This document shows, piece by piece, positions 57,319 to 64,000 of a DNA stretch of 64,000 bases. Numbering within the stretch: position 1 is the first letter of the stretch; the number at the start of each line of letters is the position of its first letter. The notes beneath the pieces were generated by a model, which searched no databases, was not told the DNA's origin, and was given only the letters and a program-made list of their open reading frames with translations. The translations under genes and the position numbers were made by a program. Origin of the DNA: [Enterobacter] lignolyticus SCF1 (GTDB lineage Bacteria > Pseudomonadota > Gammaproteobacteria > Enterobacterales > Enterobacteriaceae); NCBI RefSeq assembly GCF_000164865.1, contig NC_014618.1, positions 3,906,001 to 3,970,000 of the forward strand. The letters run 5' to 3'.

Positions 57319-57357
57319 AGAGAATATTCACTCACTTTATTTGCATATTAATGCACA
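57319..57357 (-). promoter_or_regulatory. Tandem ARG boxes at car promoter P2
   Basis: Two 18-bp ArgR-type half-palindromes, 57319-57336 (AGTGAGTGAATATTCTCT) and 57340-57357 (TGTGCATTAATATGCAAA), are separated by 3 bp, the standard ArgR spacing. They lie just upstream of carA, matching the arginine-repressed P2 promoter of E. coli. Confidence 0.8.
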
Positions 57358-57413
57358 ACCACGTCATGAATCAATGCAAATGTGTTGCCAGCGGATTTTT
57401 GGCAAACGGCGGC

Positions 57414-57442
57414 ATTCTGGAGATTCAGAGGTAAAAAGTCAA
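57414..57442 (-). promoter_or_regulatory. car upstream promoter P1
   Basis: -35 TTGACT (57437-57442) and -10 CAGAAT (57414-57419) with a 17-bp spacer point toward carA, at the position of the pyrimidine-regulated P1 promoter in E. coli. Confidence 0.65.
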
Positions 57443-57682
57443 CTTAAAGACGGTATTTTTATTGTTATTTTGCGCCACTGAAGAATTAAGCCCTGTATAA
57501 CAGGCAAAAATAGCAGCCAGGATGAGGATAACAACCGCTTGCGCAGCCAGAATAATGTAAAGCGAAGCGGAAAAGGATAAAAAAGTGGACCAGATGGTCA
57601 AAATTTACATTCCAACAACACAAAACGAGGAGTAAACATTCAAAAACAGAAACCTCATAAAAAAATTGAATTAAAAATGATA
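57443..57682. other. carA-dapB intergenic region, no gene seen
   Basis: About 240 bp, AT-rich toward dapB. In E. coli the equivalent DNA binds PepA, IHF, PurR and RutR upstream of car P1. I could not place those sites with confidence. A 76-codon frame here is rich in Phe, Cys and Leu, lacks a ribosome-binding site and is not called. Confidence 0.5.
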
Positions 57683-57710
57683 AAATTAAAGGGCAATAAA
57701 ATATTGCCCT
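57683..57710 (-). terminator. Intrinsic terminator of dapB
   Basis: A 9-bp stem (57690-57698 with 57702-57710, AGGGCAATA arm) has an AAA loop. In the dapB direction it is followed by TTTAATTTTATC. It lies about 53 bp beyond the dapB stop. Confidence 0.8.
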
Positions 57711-57763
57711 ATGCAATCAACATATTATGACTGCAAAAACCACATCACGATGGGTAATAACTC

Positions 57764-58585
57764 TTACAAACTGTTGAGATCGAGCACATCTCGCATATCA
57801 AAAAGACCATTTTTCTTGCCTTTTAACCACAGTGCGGAACGAACAGCACCGTTAGCGAACGTCATACGGCTGGAGGCTTTATGGGTGATCTCCACGCGCT
57901 CGCCGATATCGGCGAACATCGCGGTATGCTCACCGACGATGTCGCCCGCCCGCACGGTAGCGAAACCGATGGTGCCCGGTACGCGCTCGCCGGTGTGGCC
58001 TTCACGGCTGTATACGGCGCAGCTTTTCAGATCTTTATCCAGCGCGCCGGCAATCGCCTCGCCCATCGCCAGCGCAGTGCCTGACGGCGCATCCACTTTG
58101 TGACGATGGTGCGCTTCGATAATTTCGATATCGGTGTAGCTTCCCATGACTTTGGCGGCCTTCTCCAGCAGCTTCAGCATCACGTTGACCCCTACGCTGA
58201 AGTTGGCGGCGAAGACGATTGCAATCTCCTGCGCCGCGCTCTGAATAGCCTGTTTGCCGGCATCGTCAAAACCGGTGGTGCCAATAACCATGCCCTTACC
58301 GTTCGCCCGGCAGAACGCCAGGTGCGCCAGCGTCCCTTCAGGGCGGGTGAAATCGATGAAAACGTCAAAATCCGCTTTCACCGCTTCCAGGCTGCTTTGT
58401 ACCGTAACGCCGGTGTGGCCGATGCCGGCGAGCTCACCCGCATCGCACCCCAGCAGGGAAGAGCCTTCGCGCTCCAGCGCGGCGCCCAGCCGAACGCCAT
58501 CCAGCTGCGTCGCGGCCTGAATTAACTGACGCCCCATACGGCCTCCCGCGCCCGCTATCGCCACGCGGATTTGTGCATCATGCAT
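57764..58585 (-). CDS. dapB: 4-hydroxy-tetrahydrodipicolinate reductase
   Basis: NAD(P)H-dependent enzyme of lysine and diaminopimelate synthesis, supplying the substrate used by MurE. It has 273 residues, as in E. coli. The cofactor motif AGAGGRMGRQLI is near residue 11, GTTGFD near 102, and the catalytic segment EAHHRHKVDAPSGTA near 157-171 contains the key His and Lys. Monocistronic, with its own terminator. Confidence 0.98.
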   Translation of the reverse strand: MHDAQIRVAIAGAGGRMGRQLIQAATQLDGVRLGAALEREGSSLLGCDAGELAGIGHTGVTVQSSLEAVKADFDVFIDFTRPEGTLAHLAFCRANGKGMVIGTTGFDDAGKQAIQSAAQEIAIVFAANFSVGVNVMLKLLEKAAKVMGSYTDIEIIEAHHRHKVDAPSGTALAMGEAIAGALDKDLKSCAVYSREGHTGERVPGTIGFATVRAGDIVGEHTAMFADIGERVEITHKASSRMTFANGAVRSALWLKGKKNGLFDMRDVLDLNSL

Positions 58586-58718
58586 ATCTATTCTCTTAAG
58601 TTAACTATTTGTAAATCGTTTTCAGAGTAACCAGCCCCGCCAGAGGCCGCCACTCAAAAACACCGATAATTAGAATTTAACGTGAAACAGGGATTTCTAT
58701 CAGCAAAAGACATAACGA

Positions 58719-59726
58719 TCAGCGAAAACCGCATGATTCTCTGACCACCAGCGCTGGCGGCAGAATGATCCGTTTCGGCGGCTCATCGTTGCCCTGAATA
58801 CGACTATAAAGCAGTTCGCCCGCCTTACGTCCTATCTCTTTTGCCGCAACCGAAACCGTCGTTAACGCAGGCTGCACCAGCGCCGCCTCGGTAATATCGT
58901 CAAAGCCGACGAGGGCGAAGTCACGCCCCACCTCCCTGCCGAGTTTGCGCAGGGTCTGCATCACGCCCAGCGCGACGATATCCTGGTAGCACACCGCGGC
59001 GGTAATCTGCGGAAACTGCCTGAACAGCGCTTCGGACACCCGCGCGCCGTCGCTTTGGCTGGCCTGAGAGGTGACAATCCACTGCGGATTCGGCGACAGC
59101 CCGTGCTCCAGAAGGCGGCTGGTAAAACCGCCGATACGCTGGGAACGGGTACCGGAATTCTGGCTGCCGCCGATAAACGCGATGTTCCGGTGCCCCAGCT
59201 TCAGCAGGTGCGATGTCGCCATCTGCGTGCCGAGGAAGTTGTCGGTGCCGACGAAGTCAAAGTCCGGGTCGGTCAACGGCCGCACGACCATAATGGCCGG
59301 AATATTGCGCCGCTTCAGGCCGTCGAAAAACGCCTGCGGGGTTTCCCGCGCCGCACACAGCACCATGCCGCAGGCGTTATTGCGCAGCAGCGAGTCGACA
59401 AACTTTTGCTGACGCTCTTCTGACTCTTCGCTATTGGCCAGAAACAGCAGCATCTCGTGACGCTCCATTTCATGGCTGAGGCCTGCGGTCATCTCCCCGT
59501 AAAAGGGGTTGGTAATATCATGCAGCAGCAGGCCGACCTGGTTGCTGCTGCGGTTGCGCAAATTCGCCGCCGTCTGGTTATAGACATAACCGGACTCATC
59601 CAGCGCTTTTAGCACCCGTTCACGGGTCGCCGGTGAGATGCGCCCACGGTTGCGCAGCACCATCGACACCGTTGCCGTCGATACGCCCGCCTTCTCGGCA
59701 ACCTGTGCCAGCGTCACTGTCGTCAT
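58719..59726 (-). CDS. LacI-family repressor, MalI-like
   Basis: Start chosen at MTTVTLAQVAEKAGVSTATV because AGGAGG sits 5 nt upstream; this gives 335 residues, the family norm. The helix-turn-helix is followed by the hinge and a sugar-binding-like domain; GRISPATRERVLKALDESGY, IGGSQNSGTRSQRIGGF and CYQDIVALGVM resemble E. coli MalI. Divergent from the isomerase/PTS operon across a 189-bp region holding three related palindromes, so it very likely represses that operon and itself. The effector is unknown, presumably the imported sugar or its phosphate. Confidence 0.9.
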   Translation of the reverse strand: MTTVTLAQVAEKAGVSTATVSMVLRNRGRISPATRERVLKALDESGYVYNQTAANLRNRSSNQVGLLLHDITNPFYGEMTAGLSHEMERHEMLLFLANSEESEERQQKFVDSLLRNNACGMVLCAARETPQAFFDGLKRRNIPAIMVVRPLTDPDFDFVGTDNFLGTQMATSHLLKLGHRNIAFIGGSQNSGTRSQRIGGFTSRLLEHGLSPNPQWIVTSQASQSDGARVSEALFRQFPQITAAVCYQDIVALGVMQTLRKLGREVGRDFALVGFDDITEAALVQPALTTVSVAAKEIGRKAGELLYSRIQGNDEPPKRIILPPALVVRESCGFR

Positions 59727-59750
59727 GTTTCCTCCTGTTGCTCCCTCACA

Positions 59751-59766
59751 GATTAATCGAATAACC
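59751..59766. promoter_or_regulatory. Operator candidate O1 for the MalI-like repressor
   Basis: GATTAATCGAATAACC is a 16-bp imperfect palindrome (its reverse complement is GGTTATTCGATTAATC) with the central CG typical of LacI-family sites. It lies 24 bp upstream of the regulator start. Confidence 0.65.
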
Positions 59767-59785
59767 GACATTTTGCATTTTTCCC

Positions 59786-59801
59786 TGTGAGGAACTTCAC
59801 A
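59786..59801. promoter_or_regulatory. CRP site of the isomerase/PTS locus
   Basis: TGTGAGGAACTTCACA is a perfect TGTGA-N6-TCACA match to the CRP consensus. It lies midway between O1 and O2 in the divergent promoter region, suggesting catabolite activation. Confidence 0.85.
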
Positions 59802-59840
59802 TCGCGTGGCGTAAAAGACATTTTATTGCGCTTTTTGCCA

Positions 59841-59888
59841 GGTTAATCGCGTTAACCACTCTTTTCAGTATCGGTTAATCGATTAATC
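59841..59888. promoter_or_regulatory. Operator candidates O2 and O3
   Basis: O2 (59841-59857) reads GGTTAATCGCGTTAACC, with 6-bp perfect arms. O3 (59873-59888) reads GGTTAATCGATTAATC, palindromic but for one pair. Both share GGTTAATCG with the complement of O1. O3 lies just before a possible -10 box (TATAGC near 59894), where binding would block the isomerase promoter. Confidence 0.72.
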
Positions 59889-59915
59889 TTAGTATAGCGA
59901 TTACGGAGAGAAAGA

Positions 59916-61664
59916 ATGAAACTGACAACCTACGATAAATACCCTGAAGTATCCGTGAAGGGCTACGAACATCAGGCCTGGCAAGGCTGGCAGGCCATTG
60001 TTACTGCGCTGAACACCCGACGTTCCGCCGCCGCCAAAACCGTACTGGTCATCGACTGCTATCCGGGCGTACGCCTGAGCGAGCTGGAACACCAGTTGCT
60101 GCCCGCGCTTAACGCCAGCGTGCTGGTCAACGTCGAGAGCGCCCGACAGGATGAGCAGGCCCTGCATACGCTGCTGGCCCGCAACCTGACCGACGATCGC
60201 GTCTTCGGCGTCCTCTCCTGCCACCAGTTAAGCGAATTTTTTGACGCTGACCGTCTGGCGGCGCTGCGCCAGCAGGTGGCGGACGCCGCCGAAGGGCTGG
60301 TCGTGGTGTATGGTCCCGGCGCCTCGCTGGTGCACCCGGGCGACGTGCTGGTCTACGCCGACCTGCCACGCTGGGAGATCCAACAGCGGATGCGCAGCGG
60401 CGAGCTCGGCAACTGGGGCGTGGAAAACCAGCATGAAGATATACTGCGCCGCTACAAACGCGCCTTTTTTATCGAGTGGCGGGTATTTGACCGTCATAAA
60501 ACGCCGCTGCTCAAGCGTACCCATTTTCTGCTCGATACCACTCTCGCCGACGCGCCGTCGATGGTCAGCGGCGAGGCTTTGCGCGCGGGTCTGAAGGAAA
60601 CCAGCCATCGCCCCTTCCGCGTGGTGCCCTTCTTCGACCCCGGCGTCTGGGGCGGCCAGTGGATGAAGCAACGATTCGATCTCGATCCCTCGAAGCCTAA
60701 CTATGCATGGTGTTTTGACTGCGTGCCCGAGGAAAACAGCCTGCTGATGCGGTTTGGCGACGTGCGGATCGAGATCCCCTCTCTGGACCTGGTGCTGCTG
60801 CATCCGCAAGAGCTGCTGGGCGAAAAGGTTCACGCCCGTTTCGGCGCGGAATTCCCGATCCGCTTCGATTTTCTCGACACCATGGGCGGCCAGAACCTGA
60901 GTTTCCAGGTCCACCCGCTAACGGAATATATTCAGCAGCAGTTCGGTATGCACTATACCCAAGATGAGAGCTACTACATCCTGGACGCAGAGCCGGACGC
61001 GGTGGTGTATCTCGGCACCAAAACCGGCACCGACCCTGCCGCGATGATTGACGACCTCCATCAGGCGGCCCGCGGCGAGAAGGACTTTGACGATCGACGC
61101 TTCGTGAACCAGATCCCGGCGCGCAAGCACGATCACTTCCTGATTCCGGCGGGCACAGTGCACTGCTCGGGTTCAGGCACCATGGTGCTGGAGATAAGCG
61201 CCACGCCGTATATTTTTACCTTCAAGCTGTGGGACTGGGGACGGCTGGGGCTCGACGGGCTGCCGCGCCCGGTACATCTGACGCACGGCGAACAGGTGAT
61301 CGACTGGCAGCGCGACACCCAATGGGTGCATCAGCATCTGGTGAACCGTATTGAGCCGCTCGGCGAAGGAGACGGCTGGCAGGAAGAGCGTACCGGCCTG
61401 CACGAGCGGGAGTTTATTGAAACGCGCCGCCACTGGTTTAGCGGCCCGGTGACCCACCATACCCAGGGCGGCGTCAACGTGCTGAACCTGGTCGAAGGCG
61501 CGGAAGCCCTAGTGGAGAGCCCCAGCGGCGCGTTTGCTCCCTTCACCGTGCACTATGCTGAAACCTTTATTATTCCGGCCTCGGTCGGGGAATACCGGAT
61601 AACGCCTGTCGGCAATAGCATCGGCCAGCGTTTTGCCACCGTCAAAGCCTGGGTCAGGGGGTAA
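59916..61664 (+). CDS. Two-part class I mannose-6-phosphate isomerase homologue
   Basis: A 582-residue cytoplasmic protein. The C-terminal part (about 230-582) is a class I phosphomannose isomerase: QVHP at 331-334, Glu351 in QDESYYIL, and His416 in IPAGTVHCSG supply the expected zinc ligands. ManA is usually about 390 residues, so this one carries about 200 extra residues at the N terminus. That part (TVLVIDCYPGVRLSELEHQL; VVVYGPGASLVHPGDVLVYA; RRYKRAFFIEWRVFD) recalls nucleoside-kinase-like folds but has no P-loop. It heads the PTS operon and EIIA follows after 2 bp, so it probably isomerises the phosphorylated sugar the PTS delivers. Confidence 0.82.
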   Translation: MKLTTYDKYPEVSVKGYEHQAWQGWQAIVTALNTRRSAAAKTVLVIDCYPGVRLSELEHQLLPALNASVLVNVESARQDEQALHTLLARNLTDDRVFGVLSCHQLSEFFDADRLAALRQQVADAAEGLVVVYGPGASLVHPGDVLVYADLPRWEIQQRMRSGELGNWGVENQHEDILRRYKRAFFIEWRVFDRHKTPLLKRTHFLLDTTLADAPSMVSGEALRAGLKETSHRPFRVVPFFDPGVWGGQWMKQRFDLDPSKPNYAWCFDCVPEENSLLMRFGDVRIEIPSLDLVLLHPQELLGEKVHARFGAEFPIRFDFLDTMGGQNLSFQVHPLTEYIQQQFGMHYTQDESYYILDAEPDAVVYLGTKTGTDPAAMIDDLHQAARGEKDFDDRRFVNQIPARKHDHFLIPAGTVHCSGSGTMVLEISATPYIFTFKLWDWGRLGLDGLPRPVHLTHGEQVIDWQRDTQWVHQHLVNRIEPLGEGDGWQEERTGLHEREFIETRRHWFSGPVTHHTQGGVNVLNLVEGAEALVESPSGAFAPFTVHYAETFIIPASVGEYRITPVGNSIGQRFATVKAWVRG

Positions 61665-61666
61665 CA

Positions 61667-62095
61667 ATGATTAATGTGATAGTGGCCTCCCATGGCCCCA
61701 TGGCCAGCGCCATGCTGGACAGCGCGGCCATGGTCTACGGCGAGATGGCGCACCTGCGCGCCGTCACTCTGCGCGGCGACGCCGGTATTGACGGTTTTAA
61801 ACGCGAGTTTGCCCAAACGCTGGAGGCCGCCAGCGCGGGCGCCGACGGGGTGCTGGTGCTGTGCGATATGCAAAGCGGGACGCCGTGGAACGTCGCCTGC
61901 CAGTATGCCTTTTCGCCGGATGTCGTTCCGCCGGTCGCGGTCATCGGCGGCATGAGCTTCCCGATGCTGCTGCAAACCGACGATATTCAGCATTTTGACG
62001 ATGTTAACGCCGCCGCCCGGCATCTGCTTGAGCTCACCCTGCCGACGCTGGTCGTGGCGAGCCCGGGCGCCGCGGCGCAATCTGACGATTTTTAA
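61667..62095 (+). CDS. PTS mannose-family EIIA component
   Basis: Cytoplasmic phosphocarrier that accepts phosphate from HPr. It has 142 residues, typical for the EIIA-Man fold. The phosphorylated histidine is His9 in VIVASHGPMASAML, and CDMQSGTPWN near residue 67 is a conserved segment. It lies 2 bp after the isomerase gene, with its ribosome-binding site inside that gene's end, and EIIB follows after 10 bp. Confidence 0.93.
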   Translation: MINVIVASHGPMASAMLDSAAMVYGEMAHLRAVTLRGDAGIDGFKREFAQTLEAASAGADGVLVLCDMQSGTPWNVACQYAFSPDVVPPVAVIGGMSFPMLLQTDDIQHFDDVNAAARHLLELTLPTLVVASPGAAAQSDDF

Positions 62096-62105
62096 GGAGC
62101 TTGCT

Positions 62106-62600
62106 ATGAGTATTTCTTTTGTCCGCATCGACGACCGCGTGATTCATGGGCAGCTCATCACACGCTGGGCCAAAGAGCTGCCCTGCGACGGGATTGTCGC
62201 TATCGATGACGCCGTCGCGGCCGACCCGCTGCTTTCATCGGTGATGAAAGGCGCGGTATCCGATACCAAAGTCTGGCTGTTCGATACCGCCACCGCCATC
62301 GAAAAGCTGCCCAAAGTGATCGCCAGCGAGAAACGCTATTTCGTCATCGGCAAATCGCCGGTCACGCTGCAGCGCCTTGAGGAGGCCGGTATCAGCCTGA
62401 AAAATGGCAACGGCAAAATCAACGTCGGCCCGATGAGCGCGCGCGCCGACACCACCACCATCGGCCCCAATCAGTCGGTAAACGCGCAAGAGATTGCGGC
62501 ATTCGACTACCTGAGCGCGCACGGCCACCACGTTGAGTTTCGCCTGGTTCCCGACGCCAGCTATTACAGCTGGCAGGACGCCCGGCAAAAGCTGAAATAA
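62106..62600 (+). CDS. PTS mannose-family EIIB component
   Basis: Passes phosphate from EIIA to the incoming sugar. The start at MSISFVRIDDRVIHGQLI, after AAGGAG, gives 164 residues, normal for the family; the frame is open further upstream but that part lies in EIIA. His14 in DDRVIHGQL is the expected phosphorylation site, and NVGPMSARADTT is a conserved segment. The sequence is nearest to the sorbose/N-acetylgalactosamine type of EIIB, but substrate cannot be read from it. Confidence 0.93.
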   Translation: MSISFVRIDDRVIHGQLITRWAKELPCDGIVAIDDAVAADPLLSSVMKGAVSDTKVWLFDTATAIEKLPKVIASEKRYFVIGKSPVTLQRLEEAGISLKNGNGKINVGPMSARADTTTIGPNQSVNAQEIAAFDYLSAHGHHVEFRLVPDASYYSWQDARQKLK

Positions 62601-62610
62601 GGAGCGGGCA

Positions 62611-63408
62611 ATGATTATCGAAGCGACATTAATTGGCGTGCTCTGCTATCTGGGCGCGCTCAGCAGTCCCTGGCTGTTTGGCCTGACGGGCGGCTGGTAT
62701 CTGATTACCCGCCCGTTAGTATCCGGCATGCTGGTCGGGTTTATCCTCGGCGATGTGACGACGGGCATCATGATAGGCGTCGCGGTGCAGGCGGTGTATA
62801 TCGCGATGGTCACGCCGGGCGGCTCAATGCCGGCTGACCTCAACTTCGTGGCTTATCCGGCGATTGCGCTGGGCATTTTGTCGGGCAAAGGGCCGGAAGT
62901 CGCCGTGGCGCTGGCGGCCACCATCGGGATTGCAGGTACCATTTTGTTCAACGCCATGATGGTGCTGAACTCATTCTGGAACCATCGCGCCGATAACGCG
63001 CTGGAGCGCGGCGACGAGCGCGGTATCTATCTCAACAGCGCTATCTGGCCGCAGGCCACCAACTTTGTCCTGCGTTTTGTCCCGACGTTTATCGCCGTCT
63101 ACTTCGGGGCCCAGTACATCAGCGGCTTTATGGACAGCCTGCCGAAGGTGGTGCTCTCAACCATGAACGTGCTGGGCGGCATTTTACCCGCCGTCGGTAT
63201 CGCCATCCTGCTTAAGCAGATAATCAAGAACTACACCATGCTTATCTACTTTCTCGTCGGCTTCATATGCATTGTTTTTCTGAAGCTGAACATGGTGGCG
63301 CTGGTTATCGTGGGCGCGCTGCTGGCGCTGATTCATTACAACTACAAGCCGGAAGCGCCGCAGCCTGCGGCAGCCAGACCGGCGGCCGATGATGAGGATG
63401 AATTCTGA
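62611..63408 (+). CDS. PTS mannose-family EIIC component
   Basis: Membrane subunit forming part of the sugar channel with EIID. It has 265 residues with about seven or eight hydrophobic segments. The signature region GGSMPADLNFVAYPAIALG near residue 70 is typical of sorbose/mannose EIIC. The C-terminal tail is acidic (PAADDEDEF). It overlaps the EIID start by one base (TGATG). Confidence 0.93.
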   Translation: MIIEATLIGVLCYLGALSSPWLFGLTGGWYLITRPLVSGMLVGFILGDVTTGIMIGVAVQAVYIAMVTPGGSMPADLNFVAYPAIALGILSGKGPEVAVALAATIGIAGTILFNAMMVLNSFWNHRADNALERGDERGIYLNSAIWPQATNFVLRFVPTFIAVYFGAQYISGFMDSLPKVVLSTMNVLGGILPAVGIAILLKQIIKNYTMLIYFLVGFICIVFLKLNMVALVIVGALLALIHYNYKPEAPQPAAARPAADDEDEF

Positions 63409-64000
63409 TGGAAGAGCGTAAACTGACCCGAAAAGATCTGCGCCGCTGCTGGCGGGCGTGGATGATGCATAACCTGTCATCGATGAGCTTTGAACGCCTC
63501 GAGTCGTTCGGGTTTTGCCTGAGCATGCTGCCCGTCGCCCGTAAGCTCTACCCGGATGCCGCCCAGCGTACCGAAATGCTGCGCCGCCATGCGTCGTTCT
63601 ACAATACAGAACCGCAGATTGGCGCTATCGTCAACGGCATGGCGCTGGGGCTGGAAGAGAAAAAAGCCAACGGCGATCCCATCGACGGTGAAACCATTAA
63701 CACCCTGAAAGTCGGCCTGATGGGACCGATCGCCGGGATCGGCGATTCGATGATCCCGGGCATGCTGATCCCGATTTTGCTCAGCATCGGGATGGCGCTG
63801 GCGGCGGGCGGCAGCGTGCTGGGGCCGCTGTTTTACATCATCGCCTGGCTTGCGATCATCATCCCTGGCTCCTGGTTTTTGTTTCTGAAGGGCTATCAGA
63901 TGGGCTCAGGTTCGGTAGAGATGCTGGTCAGCAGTAAATCTACCCGCCTGCGCGAGGCGCTGTCGCTGCTGGGGGTGTTTGTGATGGGCGGCGTGGCGGC
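63408..64000 (+). CDS. PTS mannose-family EIID component, partial (3' end outside window)
   Basis: Second membrane subunit of the PTS. The first 197 codons are present, starting MEERKLTRKDLRRCWRAWMM. Family signatures include NLSSMSFERLESFGFCLSML, FYNTEPQIGAIVNGMALGLE and the glycine-rich GLMGPIAGIGDSMIPGMLIP. It overlaps EIIC by one base. About 80 to 90 residues should follow to the right of the window, and more genes of the operon may lie there. Confidence 0.92.
   Translation, partial: MEERKLTRKDLRRCWRAWMMHNLSSMSFERLESFGFCLSMLPVARKLYPDAAQRTEMLRRHASFYNTEPQIGAIVNGMALGLEEKKANGDPIDGETINTLKVGLMGPIAGIGDSMIPGMLIPILLSIGMALAAGGSVLGPLFYIIAWLAIIIPGSWFLFLKGYQMGSGSVEMLVSSKSTRLREALSLLGVFVMGGVA

Noticed and set aside
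57486..57716. 76-codon Phe/Cys/Leu-rich frame between carA and dapB
   Set aside because: AT-rich intergenic DNA read in a stop-poor frame; no start signal, and it overlaps the dapB terminator.

Overview
This is a chromosomal segment from a member of the Enterobacteriaceae. Nearly every gene from the left edge to about 47.3 kb matches, in order, length and motifs, the Escherichia coli K-12 region running from mraY back to kefF (about 2 to 0.9 minutes), shown in reverse orientation. The GC-rich codon use and the content of the two accessory blocks suggest a Klebsiella/Enterobacter/Kosakonia-type genus rather than E. coli, but sequence reading alone does not fix the species. No tRNA, rRNA, CRISPR array, prophage or insertion sequence was seen.

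Layout. 1-6.96 kb: left end of the division and cell wall (dcw) cluster on the minus strand, transcribed mraZ-rsmH-ftsL-ftsI-murE-murF-mraY (mraY cut by the window edge), with the MraZ-box promoter. 7.4-12.2 kb: cra, ilvIH and leuO. 12.7-17.7 kb: the attenuated leuLABCD operon. 17.7-20.9 kb: the glucose-phosphate stress locus setA / sgrS-sgrT / sgrR. 21-24.3 kb: the TPP-riboswitch-controlled thiamine ABC transporter thiBPQ. 24.3-30.2 kb: yabI, araC and araBAD with an unusually compact control region. 30.2-36.4 kb: polB (with a LexA box), rapA and rluA. 36.5-44.3 kb: djlA and the envelope/metabolism operon lptD-surA-pdxA-rsmA-apaG-apaH. 44.3-47.3 kb: folA, kefC and kefF.

Two accessory blocks interrupt the E. 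coli-like backbone. At 47.4-52.9 kb, where E. coli has the cai/fix carnitine genes, there is a divergent sugar-acid locus. On one side are an ACS-type MFS transporter, a D-2-hydroxyacid dehydrogenase and an IdnR/GntR-like LacI regulator; on the other are an IdnO-like 5-ketogluconate reductase, an IdnK-like gluconokinase and a YhcH-family protein. Together they look like a route that brings ketogluconates to gluconate and then to 6-phosphogluconate. carAB and dapB (52.9-58.6 kb) follow. At 58.7-64 kb is a second accessory locus: a MalI-like LacI repressor divergent from a 582-residue two-part mannose-6-phosphate isomerase homologue and a complete mannose-family PTS (EIIA, EIIB, EIIC and the start of EIID). 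Its divergent promoter carries three related palindromes and a perfect CRP-type site. Its sugar is not known and it is the most interesting unassigned system here.

Regulatory elements readable directly include a 10-bp-period MraZ box array, the leu attenuator, the sgrS small RNA with the sgrT peptide gene, a TPP riboswitch with a visible helix-exchange design, AraC I1-I2 and O2-like sites, a LexA box, ARG boxes, CRP sites, several intrinsic terminators and one REP pair.
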